A stretch of DNA of 64,000 nucleotides from an uncultured bacterium (GCA_905214525.1 CAJMMN010000003.1:1-64000), one strand, 5' to 3'. Positions 8,461 to 16,817 are shown, counted from the first letter of the stretch. Made by a program: numbers and translations. Notes: generated by a model not told the origin, from the sequence alone.

Positions 8461-8501
8461 AAATTGCCCGCCAGTACGGAAGTCGTTCTGGCGGGCAATT
8501 T
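8461..8501. terminator. Bidirectional terminator
   Basis: Perfect 14-bp stem (8461-8474 with 8488-8501) whose ends are AAATT/AATTT, lying between convergent genes. Confidence 0.75.
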
Positions 8502-8534
8502 GCGTTGAGGGCGTGATTGGCGGCTTAATTATGG

Positions 8535-8774
8535 CTATTCATCTTTAAGTCCAAAAAGGCTATCGGCTTCATCGTCGGATATATATTCCAGTACATCGCC
8601 CGGTTGGCAGTCGAGTGCCCGGCATATCGCGTCAAGAGTTGAAAAGCGCACGGCAGAAACCTTGCCCGTCTTGATGCGCGACATATTGACCTGGGAGATG
8701 CCCACGCGTTCCGCAAGCTCTTTGGATGAGATCTTGCGTTCGGCGAGCATGCGGTCGAGCCGCAGAATAATCAT
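8535..8774 (-). CDS. XRE-family transcriptional regulator (YozG-like)
   Basis: A 79-residue Cro/CI-type DNA-binding protein consisting of little more than the helix-turn-helix (KELAERVGISQVNMSRIKTG, residues 20-39) and an acidic tail. This length and the CRALDCQPGDVLEY segment are typical of the small regulators that pair with DUF2975 membrane proteins. It lies 9 nt downstream of such a gene and is probably co-transcribed with it. The DUF2975 protein may modulate its activity, but this is inference. Confidence 0.88.
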   Translation of the reverse strand: MIILRLDRMLAERKISSKELAERVGISQVNMSRIKTGKVSAVRFSTLDAICRALDCQPGDVLEYISDDEADSLFGLKDE

Positions 8775-8783
8775 GGATTCCCC

Positions 8784-9422
8784 CTAGAGCAACTCGTCAT
8801 CTTGTATTTGCAGGATACACCCGTACTGGAAGACGCTGGCAATCAGGCTAATAATCAGGCCTGCAAAGACCATAGAGAGGTCGAGGTGCTGGCCGCCAAG
8901 CGCATCCGTAAAGTTGCCGCCAAATCCTGAGAGTATCAGCCCCGTGACTATGGCACCAAGAAGCTTCACAGCAACGCCGCCAATAAGGAACAAATGTCCT
9001 ACTTGACGTAGTATGCGGATGCATTCGAGGTCAAAGGGCCTGCCCGCCTTTTCAATGGCGGAGAAAAACCTGTATGCGCTTAGCACAATGGCAAGCGCAA
9101 GGCATGTCATCATGGCGCTCCCTATGGCAGTATGACCGTCGTGCGCGACAAGCATAAGAGGGGTCTGTTCATTGGCGCCGACGAGAGCGAGAGATGGCCC
9201 TTCGCCGGCATTAAGCTCTACGGATTGGAGGCAGAACCCTTGGGAGAGGCTAGGCAATATGAGTAGAAGCTCGATTGCAATGACTGCGAGGAGTCCCAGA
9301 GCGAGCGCTACGGCGGTGCAGATTGTGGCCCATTTGCAGATGTGAGCGAGCTTCCTCAGATCGGCTATTGCCTGTTCGCGGTTGATGGGTTCATTCGATT
9401 TGGATACGTTCCAGCGGATCAT
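8784..9422 (-). CDS. DUF2975 four-helix membrane protein
   Basis: A 212-residue integral membrane protein with four predicted helices (about 31-55, 105-125, 145-170 and 180-205) and the conserved segment FFSAIEKAGRPFDLECIRILR between helices two and three, which marks DUF2975. The ATG at 9422 follows GGAGGAG directly. A TTG at 9437 is also in frame. It is paired with the XRE regulator downstream, the usual arrangement of this family. Function is unknown; a sensor role is only a guess. Confidence 0.8.
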   Translation of the reverse strand: MIRWNVSKSNEPINREQAIADLRKLAHICKWATICTAVALALGLLAVIAIELLLILPSLSQGFCLQSVELNAGEGPSLALVGANEQTPLMLVAHDGHTAIGSAMMTCLALAIVLSAYRFFSAIEKAGRPFDLECIRILRQVGHLFLIGGVAVKLLGAIVTGLILSGFGGNFTDALGGQHLDLSMVFAGLIISLIASVFQYGCILQIQDDELL

Positions 9423-9669
9423 AGCTCCTCCAACCAATGTCTAGGATGATATTTAAATCTTATAACATACTTAATGATAAACGATAAACAATTACAGATT
9501 AGAGTAAGTTATGTTTGTAAGACGAATAGCGAGAGCTTATGGCATATTTAGGGAGTGAGAGTTTGGCACGTGGGGGATGGACGAGTATCGAAATTTCCCG
9601 CAACCGCGCAAGTGCTTCATCGGGTCTCCCTAATTCATATGGAAAAGGAGCTGCAAACGATTGGAAATA

Positions 9670-9699
9670 ACCGCTGAGCGGTCGAAAACTACCGTTCAC
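9670..9699 (-). promoter_or_regulatory. Spaced direct repeat, site A
   Basis: ACCGCTGAG (9670-9678), 12 bases, ACCGTTCAC (9691-9699). It belongs to a set of seven sites with identical 12-base spacing found beside sugar operons. The binding protein is not known. Confidence 0.6.
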
Positions 9700-9890
9700 C
9701 GATAATTTCTAAACTGGTTCTAACTGGTATTAAGTCAAAAAGACCAATTCACAAATCTTCACAATGACCTGCATTTTTTCTACATGCTTTTTTGGCCACC
9801 CTGCGTTGTTTAGACACAGAAAAGGTTCCGATCTTTCGTCAAAGTATTTCGAAACGATTTCAAAACCGCAGGTAGAAGTGTTAACGAGCG

Positions 9891-9920
9891 GTAAACGGTC
9901 GATTTATCGCCGTGAGCGGT
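9891..9920 (+). promoter_or_regulatory. Spaced direct repeat, site B
   Basis: GTAAACGGT (9891-9899), 12 bases, GTGAGCGGT (9912-9920). It lies about 50 bp upstream of the extended -10 of the GalNAc PTS operon, a position suited to an activator. Confidence 0.65.
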
Positions 9921-9967
9921 GCAAAAACGTTTACTGCGTGAATCAGCGAAAGCGACCTCTTCTGTGA

Positions 9968-9976
9968 TGATATAGT
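9968..9976 (+). promoter_or_regulatory. Extended -10 promoter of the PTS operon
   Basis: TGA followed by TATAGT (9971-9976) forms an extended -10. No good -35 is visible at 17 bp, which fits activator dependence. Confidence 0.45.
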
Positions 9977-9993
9977 GACAACAACACGTCACG

Positions 9994-10005
9994 TGGTTAC
10001 TACCA
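9994..10005. promoter_or_regulatory. GntR (DasR/NagR-like) operator
   Basis: TGGTTACTACCA, a TGGT-N4-ACCA dyad of the kind bound by DasR/NagR/YvoA regulators. The same 12-mer occurs at 14286-14297 in front of agaS, so both are likely sites for the GntR protein encoded at 13514-14245. Confidence 0.7.
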
Positions 10006-10121
10006 GTTGAGAGACCACTGGTCTTCAAAGAACGCTTTCCAAGAAGCTTTAAGGGCGTCCGCCCGCTGGCTTCCGAAAACATCGGACTCAGATCGTACAC
10101 ACCTTCGGAAGGGAAATTTGA

Positions 10122-10565
10122 ATGGTTGGCTTTATTCTTACCGGTCATGGACAGTTCGCACCCGGCCTCGCAAGCGCTATCGCTATGGTCGCCGGTGATC
10201 AGCCCGCTTTTACCGTCGTTCCTTTCGAGGGCGACCAGGCTGCTTCCTACGGTGAGGATCTCCGCGCCGCTATCACCGCCATGCGCGAGGAGTGCGATGG
10301 CGTGCTCGTCTTTACCGACCTGCTTGGTGGTACCCCGTTCAACCAGGCAATGATGATTGCCCAGGATGTCGACAACGTCGAGATTCTGACTGGCACGAAC
10401 CTTCCCATGGTTATTGAGCTTCTGTTCCTCCGCGGCAACGCTACGCTCGCCGAGCTTGGCGAGCAGGCCGTGACCGTTGGCCAGACGGGCATCACCGCCC
10501 AGACGGTTGCCTCCGTCGCTGGTGCCGAGGAAGAGGATATCTTCGGTGACGAGGACGGCATCTAA
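10122..10565 (+). CDS. agaF: PTS mannose-family IIA component (GalNAc-type)
   Basis: A 147-residue soluble EIIA of the mannose/sorbose/GalNAc family. The phosphorylated histidine is His9 in TGHGQFAPG, and the FTDLLGGTPFNQA segment is conserved. It takes phosphate from HPr and hands it to the IIB protein encoded at 10883. The stop codon overlaps the ATG of the YajC-like gene by one base. First gene of a five-gene PTS operon. GalNAc (or a related amino sugar) specificity is inferred from the neighbouring agaS and deacetylase genes, not from this protein. Confidence 0.85.
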   Translation: MVGFILTGHGQFAPGLASAIAMVAGDQPAFTVVPFEGDQAASYGEDLRAAITAMREECDGVLVFTDLLGGTPFNQAMMIAQDVDNVEILTGTNLPMVIELLFLRGNATLAELGEQAVTVGQTGITAQTVASVAGAEEEDIFGDEDGI

Positions 10566-10846
10566 TGGCCGATTTCGGAGCCAGCGTCCTGAGCTCCTCG
10601 GTCGCTCTTTTAGGCCTGCTTGTCGTCATGGGCTTGATTTATACCATCTGGTCGCAAATCAACATGAAGAAGAAGCAGAAGTACTTCAAGGAGCTACACA
10701 CCGAGCTCAAGCCGGGTCAGGAGGTTCTTTTCGCCGGCGGTATCTACGGAACCGTCAAAGGCATCGAAGGCGAGAAGGTCCAGATCAAAGTCCGATCCGG
10801 CGCCGTTGTAGATGTTTCGCGTTACGCGATTCAGGAGATCAAGTAA
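10565..10846 (+). CDS. YajC-like protein inside the PTS operon
   Basis: A 93-residue protein with one N-terminal transmembrane helix (about 10-30) and a small basic cytoplasmic beta domain (LKPGQEVLFAGGIYGTVKGI), the signature of the YajC family that accompanies SecDF. Here it is co-translated with a mannose-family PTS (ATG overlaps the IIA stop), as is also seen in the streptococcal hyaluronan/amino-sugar PTS operons. It may act in assembly of the IIC/IID membrane pair rather than as the general Sec subunit; that is inference. Confidence 0.8.
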   Translation: MADFGASVLSSSVALLGLLVVMGLIYTIWSQINMKKKQKYFKELHTELKPGQEVLFAGGIYGTVKGIEGEKVQIKVRSGAVVDVSRYAIQEIK

Positions 10847-10882
10847 CTGTCGTCAGCAAATAACGAAAGGAAGCTGATCAAC

Positions 10883-11365
10883 ATGGCAGAACCCAACATT
10901 CTTCTTACCCGCATCGATAACCGACTGGTCCATGGTCAGGTCGCTACTCAGTGGAACTCCACCTTGGGCTCCAACCTCATTCTCGTCGCCAACGACGATG
11001 TGTCGACTAACACCATGCGCCAGAACCTCATGAAGATGGCCGCTCCCGCCGGCGTCGCTACTCGTTTCTTCTCTCTGCAGAAGACCATCGACGTCATTGG
11101 CAAGGCGAGCCCGCGCCAGAAGATCTTCATCGTGGCCGAAACACCGGAAGACGTGCTTACGCTCGTCAAGGGCGGTGTGCCTATAAAGAAGGTAAACATC
11201 GGCAACATGCACATGTCGGAAGGAAAGCGCCAAGTCGCCACCTCCGTCGCAGTTAACGACGAGGATGTCGCTGCGTTTAAAGAGCTGCAGGAATTGGGGG
11301 TGGAGTTGGAGATCAGGCGCGTTCCGAGCACGCCTGTTGAGGACACGAGCAAGCTCTTCTCGTAA
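10883..11365 (+). CDS. agaV: PTS mannose-family IIB component
   Basis: A 160-residue EIIB of the mannose/sorbose family. The motif LLTRIDNRLVHGQV places the phosphorylated histidine at residue 17, and the family segments GVATRFFSLQKTIDVI and LVKGGVPIKKVNIGNMH follow. It transfers phosphate from IIA to the incoming sugar bound by IIC/IID. A closely similar paralogue of identical length, but with Tyr at position 17, is encoded at 21743-22225. Clear ribosome site (GAAAGGAAG). Confidence 0.88.
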   Translation: MAEPNILLTRIDNRLVHGQVATQWNSTLGSNLILVANDDVSTNTMRQNLMKMAAPAGVATRFFSLQKTIDVIGKASPRQKIFIVAETPEDVLTLVKGGVPIKKVNIGNMHMSEGKRQVATSVAVNDEDVAAFKELQELGVELEIRRVPSTPVEDTSKLFS

Positions 11366-11378
11366 TCCTCATGATCCA

Positions 11379-11414
11379 CGTTGTCAGGAATGAAACCCTG
11401 ACATTCTGTACGTG
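11379..11414 (+). other. Intercistronic stem-loop between IIB and IIC
   Basis: GTCAGG (11383-11388) pairs with CCTGAC (11397-11402), flanked by CACG/CGTG. There is no T run. It may tune mRNA stability between the PTS cistrons. Confidence 0.4.
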
Positions 11415-11455
11415 AAATCCAAAGTGCGTACATACATTTTGAAAGGAGGAGCAAG

Positions 11456-12256
11456 ATGGAATACTCGATCATCCAGGTCGCTCTGGTCTTCATCGTCACG
11501 TTCGTCGCGGCAATCGACCAGTTCAACTTCCTCGAGTCTCTCTATCAGCCCATCGTCACCGGCGCCGTCATCGGTCTTATCCTTGGCGACCTCAACACCG
11601 GTCTTCTCGTGGGTGGTACCTATCAGCTCATGACGATCGGCAACATGCCGATCGGAGGCGCTCAGCCGCCTAACGCCGTCATCGGCGGCATCATGGCAGC
11701 CATTCTCGCTATCGCTACGGGCCTCGAGCCCAACGCGGCAGTCGGCCTTGCCATTCCGTTCGCTCTGCTTGGTCAGCTCGGCGTTACCCTGGTCTTCACG
11801 CTTATGTCGCCGCTCATGTCCTCTGCGGACAACATGGCTCACAACGCTGACACCAAGGGTATCGAGCGTCTGAACTACTTCGCCATGGCTCTGCTCGGCC
11901 TGATCTTCGCCGTCGTCGTCACCCTGTTCTTCATCGCTGGCGCCACCATCGGTCAGACCATCGCTTCCGCCATCCCGACTTGGCTGCAGACCGGTCTCTC
12001 CGCTGCAGGCGGCATGATGCGCTTCGTCGGCTTCGCCGTCCTGCTCAAGGTTATGATGAACCGCGATATGTGGGGCTTCTTCCTCATGGGCTTTGGCCTC
12101 GCGCTCATCACCGTTGCCAACGATTCTCTGGCAACCCCTGCTCTGCTCATCCTCGCTCTCATCGGCTTCGGCATCGCTTTCTGGGACTTCCAGCAGCAGA
12201 CCGAGCTGAAGGGTGCAGCTGTTTCTGACGGAGGTGACTTCGAAGATGGCATCTAA
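11456..12256 (+). CDS. agaW: PTS mannose-family IIC permease
   Basis: A 266-residue polytopic membrane protein of the EIIC-Man/Sor family with about seven hydrophobic segments. The N-terminal IDQFNFLESLYQPIV and the loop GDLNTGLLVGGTYQLMTIGNMPIGGAQPP (key part GGTYQLMTIG) are family hallmarks. Together with IID it forms the sugar channel. The reading frame ends 11 bp inside the IID gene. Preceded by AAAGGAGGAGC. Confidence 0.88.
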   Translation: MEYSIIQVALVFIVTFVAAIDQFNFLESLYQPIVTGAVIGLILGDLNTGLLVGGTYQLMTIGNMPIGGAQPPNAVIGGIMAAILAIATGLEPNAAVGLAIPFALLGQLGVTLVFTLMSPLMSSADNMAHNADTKGIERLNYFAMALLGLIFAVVVTLFFIAGATIGQTIASAIPTWLQTGLSAAGGMMRFVGFAVLLKVMMNRDMWGFFLMGFGLALITVANDSLATPALLILALIGFGIAFWDFQQQTELKGAAVSDGGDFEDGI

Positions 12257-13328
12257 TGAGTATGTGATCCCGGAGCACTACGAGGATCTCACTCCTGCTC
12301 CGCAGCTCGACCAGAAGACCCTCAACAAGATGGCCTGGCGCTCCTGCTTCCTGCAGGCCTCGTTCAACTACGAGCGTATGCAGGCCGCCGGTTGGCTCTA
12401 CTCCATCATCCCCGGTCTGGAGAAGATCCACACCAACAAGAACGACCTCGCGGCTTCCATGAGCCACAACCTGGAGTTCTTCAACACCCATCCGTTCCTT
12501 GTCACCTTTGTTATGGGCATCGTGCTTTCGCTCGAGCAGAACAAGGTTGACATCCCCACGATCCGCGCCGTCCGCGTCGCCGCAATGGGCCCGCTCGGTG
12601 GTATCGGTGACGCCCTGTTCTGGCTGACGCTTGTGCCTATCACGGCCGGCATCACCTCCAACATGGCCATCAACGGCAATGCCGCTGCGCCGATCATCTT
12701 CCTGGTGATCTTCAACGTCGTCCAGTTCGCTCTGCGCTTCTGGCTCATGAACTGGTCCTACAAGCTTGGCACCAGCGCTATTGACGCTCTGACCGCCAAC
12801 ATGCAGGCCTTCACGCGTGCCGCTTCCATCATGGGCGTCTTCGTCGTCGGTTGCCTGGTCGTCACCATGGGTGGCACCCAGATCAACCTCCAGATCCCCA
12901 ATGGCACCACCCGTGGCCTCTCCGCTACTACCGTGATCGTCTCCGAGAAGGAGGCCGAGAACTTCACCGGTATGGAGGGCATCGATACCGAGACCGCTGA
13001 GGCCGGTACCATCGCCATGACCGATAAGGACGGCAACGCCCTTACCGCTTCCGATGCCGACGGCAACGCTGTCGAGTGCGGCGTCACCGATCTGGGCAAC
13101 GGCATGGAGTCCGTTACCTACGGTACCGTCACCGAGGATCCGGTCAACTTCTCTGTTGCCGACACCCTCAACACCATCGTCCCCAAGCTCGTCCCGCTTA
13201 TGCTTACGCTGCTGCTTTACTACATGTTCGCTAAGCACAGCTGGACCCCGACCAAGGGCATTCTCCTGCTCTTCGTCCTTGGCATCCTGGGCGCTGGCCC
13301 GCTTGGTCTCTGGCCGAGCATCTGGTAA
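12246..13328 (+). CDS. agaE: PTS mannose-family IID component with enlarged outer loop
   Basis: A 360-residue EIID of the mannose family. The N-terminal half carries the conserved amphipathic and transmembrane elements (WRSCFLQASFNYERMQ, GWLYSIIPGL, MGPLGGIGDALFW). The family is usually about 270-300 residues; here about 85 extra residues, acidic and Thr/Gly-rich, sit between residues 217 and 305 before the last helices. They should be extracytoplasmic. The ATG at 12246 lies 9 nt after GGAGGTG and overlaps the IIC stop. Last gene of the operon, followed by a terminator. Confidence 0.88.
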   Translation: MASNEYVIPEHYEDLTPAPQLDQKTLNKMAWRSCFLQASFNYERMQAAGWLYSIIPGLEKIHTNKNDLAASMSHNLEFFNTHPFLVTFVMGIVLSLEQNKVDIPTIRAVRVAAMGPLGGIGDALFWLTLVPITAGITSNMAINGNAAAPIIFLVIFNVVQFALRFWLMNWSYKLGTSAIDALTANMQAFTRAASIMGVFVVGCLVVTMGGTQINLQIPNGTTRGLSATTVIVSEKEAENFTGMEGIDTETAEAGTIAMTDKDGNALTASDADGNAVECGVTDLGNGMESVTYGTVTEDPVNFSVADTLNTIVPKLVPLMLTLLLYYMFAKHSWTPTKGILLLFVLGILGAGPLGLWPSIW

Positions 13329-13394
13329 GGCTCTAGCTTGAGGGGTGTGTCCCTACGCGGCTCACACCCCGACCCCTTAAGCCATGTGTATGTT

Positions 13395-13434
13395 AAAAGC
13401 CGCGTGCTCGAAAGAGCGCGCGGCTTTTGTTTTC
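13395..13434 (+). terminator. Terminator of the GalNAc PTS operon
   Basis: Stem AAAAGCCGCG (13395-13404) with CGCGGCTTTT (13419-13428) followed by GTTTTC. Confidence 0.85.
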
Positions 13435-13513
13435 TTGATGATTCGGGTGTGGCAGACAGATAATGCTTAACACCCTAGGTAGTTAGCCGAATTCGAGCAA
13501 AAGGGAGGATAGG

Positions 13514-14245
13514 ATGGCGATCGGAGCGCGTAAGCAACCGCTGTACGATCAGCTGGTCGATATTCTGACCGAAAAGATTGACCATGAATATCGCGCCGGT
13601 GACATGATTCCTTCCGAGCGCGAACTTTCGGAGCGCTATGGTCTCTCGCGCACTACGGTACGCCTGGCTCTGCAGGAACTGGAGCGTTTAGGACTGGTGG
13701 TTCGGCAGCACGGTCGCGGTACCTTTGTGACCGACCGTTCGGCAAAGGCAACCAATCTTATGCAGTCCTACAGCTTTACCGAGCAGATGCGCGCGATGGG
13801 TCGTGACCCCGAGACCACGATTCTCGAGTTTTGCGAGATGGAGGCCGATAAGAATCTGGTCGAGCATATGGGATTGCGTATCGGTGATCGCATTTTTAAG
13901 CTCAAGCGCCTTCGTTCTGCCGACAACATGCCCATGATGGTCGAACGCAGCTATCTACCGGTTCGTCAATTTCTGTCCCTAAAGCGACCGCTGCTGGAGC
14001 GTAAGCCGCTTTACGATGTGATTGAGCAAGACTTTCAGCAAAAAATACGTGTGGCCGAAGAGGAGTTCTATGCGAGCATAGCCCGTCCCACCGATGCCCA
14101 CCTTTTGGAAATTGTCGAGGGCTCGCCTGTGCTCGATTTGGTTAGGACTACGTATAACGAGTCAAACGAGGTTGTGGAGTATACGCTCTCGGTTGCTCGT
14201 GCCGATCAGTTTAAATACAAGGTTTACCACCAGCGTAGCGACTAG
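13514..14245 (+). CDS. GntR/UTRA transcriptional regulator of amino-sugar genes
   Basis: A 243-residue GntR-family regulator of the HutC/DasR subgroup. The winged helix occupies residues 1-75 (IPSERELSERYGLSRTTVRLAL as recognition unit) and the UTRA ligand domain residues 95-240 (for example MVERSYLPVRQFLSL). Members of this subgroup sense GlcNAc-6-P, GlcN-6-P or GalN-type phosphates. It sits between the PTS operon and agaS, both of which carry the dyad TGGTTACTACCA near their promoters, so it is the likely repressor of this block. Confidence 0.85.
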   Translation: MAIGARKQPLYDQLVDILTEKIDHEYRAGDMIPSERELSERYGLSRTTVRLALQELERLGLVVRQHGRGTFVTDRSAKATNLMQSYSFTEQMRAMGRDPETTILEFCEMEADKNLVEHMGLRIGDRIFKLKRLRSADNMPMMVERSYLPVRQFLSLKRPLLERKPLYDVIEQDFQQKIRVAEEEFYASIARPTDAHLLEIVEGSPVLDLVRTTYNESNEVVEYTLSVARADQFKYKVYHQRSD

Positions 14246-14285
14246 TGTTGGCATCGTTTCCATATGATGATTCTTTGTATTTAAC

Positions 14286-14297
14286 TGGTTACTACCA
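14286..14297. promoter_or_regulatory. GntR operator overlapping the agaS promoter
   Basis: TGGTTACTACCA, identical to 9994-10005, here extended to ACTGGTTACTACCAGAT. It lies where the -35 would be for the TATAAT at 14315-14320, which fits repression. Confidence 0.7.
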
Positions 14298-14314
14298 GAT
14301 AACCAACCGAAGTG

Positions 14315-14320
14315 TATAAT
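14315..14320 (+). promoter_or_regulatory. -10 element of agaS
   Basis: Perfect TATAAT 40 bp before the agaS start. No good -35 is apparent because the operator occupies that position. Confidence 0.5.
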
Positions 14321-14359
14321 TGCACGTCAGAGGATTACTTCTAGAGAGAGGTATTAGAA

Positions 14360-15526
14360 ATGTTCGAGAAGAGTGTCGAGGAGCTCACCGAGCTCGGCGC
14401 CCAGATCACCACGGCCGAGATTGCTCAGCAGCCCGAGCTTTGGCGTGATACGCTCAACATCTATCGCGAGAACAAGGAGGCCATCGAGGCCTTTCTGGCC
14501 GAGGCTCGCGCTATGGGCGAGGGCCGTCTGTCCGTTGTCTTCACCGGTGCCGGTACGTCCGACTATGTTGGCGATACCTGCGCCCCGTATCTGCGTCACG
14601 CCGGCAACACTGATCTCTACGACTTTAAGCCCATCGCCACGACCGACATCGTGAGCGCCCCGCGCGACTTCCTGCGCGCTGAGGATCCCACGCTCGTGGT
14701 TTCCTTTGCCCGCTCTGGCAACAGCCCCGAGAGCCTTGCCGCCGTTGCCGTTGCCAAGGAGCTCGTCCACAACGTCAAGTTCCTCAACATCACCTGCGCG
14801 CCCGAGGGCAAGCTCGCCGTCGAGTCCGCCGATGATCCCAATGCGCTGACGCTGCTCATCCCGCGCGCCAACGACAAGGGCTTCGCCATGACCGGCTCCT
14901 ACACCTGCATGACCCTGCTCTCTACTCTCATCTTTGACGAGGCTTCCGACGAGCAGAAGGCCGAGTGGGTCGAGACCATCGCCAAGATGGGCGAGGAGGT
15001 CATCGCTCGCGAGTCTGAGGTTGCCGACTACCTCGCTGGCGACTTCAACCGCGTGACCTACCTTGGCTCCGGCTCCTTTGGCGGCCTTGCTCAGGAGAGC
15101 CAGCTCAAGATCCTCGAGCTTGCTCATGGCCTGGTTGCCACTTCCTACGACACCTCCATGGGCTATCGTCACGGACCTAAGTCCTTCGTTGACGATAAGA
15201 CGCTCGTCTTCGTATTCGTCAACAACGACGCCTACACCCGTCAGTACGACATCGACATCCTCAACGAGATCGGTGGCGACGATATTGCTCAGCGCACCGT
15301 TGCCGTTCAGCAGGATGGCGCTACTGTCTACGAGGGTGAGTCCTTCACCTTTAAGGGCTATGAGGCACTCCCCGAGGGTTACCTTGCTCTGCCGTTCGTG
15401 ATGTTTGCCCAGGCAATCAGCCTGCTCAACTCCGTGCGCGTGGGCAACACGCCCGATACGCCGAGCCCCACCGGCACGGTCAACCGCGTGGTCAAGGGCG
15501 TGACGATTCACCCCTTCACCGCTTAA
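14360..15526 (+). CDS. agaS: D-galactosamine-6-phosphate deaminase/isomerase (SIS domains)
   Basis: A 388-residue protein with two sugar isomerase (SIS) domains, matching AgaS. Features include FTGAGTSDYVGDTCAPYL (first SIS phosphate loop), SFARSGNSPES (Ser-rich loop), YLGSGSFGGLAQESQLKILEL and MGYRHGPKSFVDD (second SIS domain with the catalytic His/Glu region). It converts GalN-6-P to tagatose-6-P and ammonia. It is transcribed after the GntR regulator from its own promoter carrying that regulator's operator, and upstream of the deacetylase gene. The LacC kinase encoded at 18571 could use its product. Confidence 0.9.
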   Translation: MFEKSVEELTELGAQITTAEIAQQPELWRDTLNIYRENKEAIEAFLAEARAMGEGRLSVVFTGAGTSDYVGDTCAPYLRHAGNTDLYDFKPIATTDIVSAPRDFLRAEDPTLVVSFARSGNSPESLAAVAVAKELVHNVKFLNITCAPEGKLAVESADDPNALTLLIPRANDKGFAMTGSYTCMTLLSTLIFDEASDEQKAEWVETIAKMGEEVIARESEVADYLAGDFNRVTYLGSGSFGGLAQESQLKILELAHGLVATSYDTSMGYRHGPKSFVDDKTLVFVFVNNDAYTRQYDIDILNEIGGDDIAQRTVAVQQDGATVYEGESFTFKGYEALPEGYLALPFVMFAQAISLLNSVRVGNTPDTPSPTGTVNRVVKGVTIHPFTA

Positions 15527-15544
15527 TCGCGTCCCCCTGTAAGG

Positions 15545-15586
15545 GCGCCCGTCCGCTCATAACGGCGGGCGGGCGCTTTTTGTTTT
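15545..15586 (+). terminator. Terminator after agaS
   Basis: 12-bp GC stem (15545-15556 with 15565-15576) followed by TTTTTGTTTT. Confidence 0.88.
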
Positions 15587-15643
15587 ACGTGAGCTGGGTA
15601 TAAGCATCACCACAGTCAACTGCTTTAGAAGCAAGGAGTGCAT

Positions 15644-16813
15644 ATGAGCACGTACGCAATTAAGGCTGACAAGTTCTTCTTGCCGGCAGGCCCGCAACTG
15701 GGCGGCTATCTTATGGTCGAGGATGGCGTCTTTGGCGCCTGGCAGGCCGACGAGCCCTCTTGCGAGATTAAGGATTACACGGGATCGTGGATCGCACCGG
15801 GTATGGTCGACACCCACATCCATGGCTTCTATAACCACTCGACTACCGATAACGATCCCGAGGGCATCGATATCAGCTCGACCGAGCTCGCCCGTCGCGG
15901 CACCACCAGCTGGCTGCCCACGACGTTCACCGATGGCGTCGAGCAGATTAAGGACGCCTGCGCCGCCATCGCCCAGGCGGACGAGGGTCGCGGCCCCGAC
16001 TTCTGCGGTGCTCGCATTCAGGGCATCTACCTGGAAGGCCCTTTCTTTACCATGAAGCACGTGGGCGCGCAGAACCCCGCTTATCTGATCGACCCCTCCG
16101 AGGAGGTCTTCGATCAGTGGCAGGAGGCTGCGGGCGGTCGCATCGTTAAGAGCGCCATGGCGGCCGAGCGCGACGGTGCCGCTGCTTATGCGGCTGCTCT
16201 GAACGCCAAGGGTGTGGTGACCAGCATCGGTCACTCCGACGCCACCTACGATGAGTGCATCGCTGCCATCAACGCCGGTGCCAGCTGCTTTACGCATACC
16301 TATAACGGCCAGCGCGGGCTGCATCACCGTGAGCCCGGTGTCGTGGGTGCTGCTATGTCCACGTCCGAGACCTACGCCGAGATCATCTGTGACGGCAAGC
16401 ACGTAAACCCTGCCGCCATCAAGGCGCTGCTGCAGGCCAAGGGCTGGCAGCACACGGTACTCATCACCGACTGCCTGGGCTGCGGCGGCATGCCCGAGGG
16501 CAGCTACACCAGCGGCGGCATGGACGTCATCATGAAGGACAACCTGTGCTGGCTCGCCGATGGCAAGAGCATTGCCGGTTCGGTGCTCACGCTTGCCCAG
16601 GGCGTCAAGAACATCGTCGACTGGGGCATCGCCAGCGCCGATATCGCCATTCGCATGGCAACCGAGGTGCCGGCACGCTCCGCGCACATCGAGGATAAGT
16701 GCGGCAGCATCATGCCGGGTCGCGACGCCGACTTTGTCGTGTTCGACCATGAGCTCACCCTCGTCGAGACGTATGTTGGCGGCCAGAGCGTCGGCAACGC
16801 CTTTACCGAGTAA
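15644..16813 (+). CDS. nagA: N-acetyl-galactosamine/glucosamine-6-phosphate deacetylase
   Basis: A 389-residue amidohydrolase of the NagA/AgaA family. Metal-binding and catalytic features are visible: VDTHIHG (His58, His60), IYLEGPFF (metal-bridging Glu), TSIGHSDATYDE, FTHTYNGQRGLHHREPG (key HTYN) and the catalytic Asp in ITDCLGCGG. It removes acetate from the PTS product to give GalN-6-P or GlcN-6-P for AgaS. ATG 15644 with AAGGAG at 5 nt is preferred over a GTG two codons upstream. A fragment of a second copy of this gene lies at 19537-19671. Confidence 0.9.
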   Translation: MSTYAIKADKFFLPAGPQLGGYLMVEDGVFGAWQADEPSCEIKDYTGSWIAPGMVDTHIHGFYNHSTTDNDPEGIDISSTELARRGTTSWLPTTFTDGVEQIKDACAAIAQADEGRGPDFCGARIQGIYLEGPFFTMKHVGAQNPAYLIDPSEEVFDQWQEAAGGRIVKSAMAAERDGAAAYAAALNAKGVVTSIGHSDATYDECIAAINAGASCFTHTYNGQRGLHHREPGVVGAAMSTSETYAEIICDGKHVNPAAIKALLQAKGWQHTVLITDCLGCGGMPEGSYTSGGMDVIMKDNLCWLADGKSIAGSVLTLAQGVKNIVDWGIASADIAIRMATEVPARSAHIEDKCGSIMPGRDADFVVFDHELTLVETYVGGQSVGNAFTE

Positions 16814-16817
16814 CGAA

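Larger units (their letters stand above)
9423..10121. other. Regulatory intergenic region upstream of the GalNAc PTS operon
   Basis: About 700 bp without a credible gene. It contains the divergent promoter of the DUF2975/XRE pair (AT-rich, 9450-9500), two copies of the spaced direct repeat (9670-9699 and 9891-9920), an extended -10 promoter (9968-9976), a GntR-type operator (9994-10005) and a perfect AGACCA/TGGTCT dyad (10012-10024). A 14-mer CAAAACCGCAGGTA (9861-9874) also occurs inside the inverted-repeat element at 22293-22444. Confidence 0.6.
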
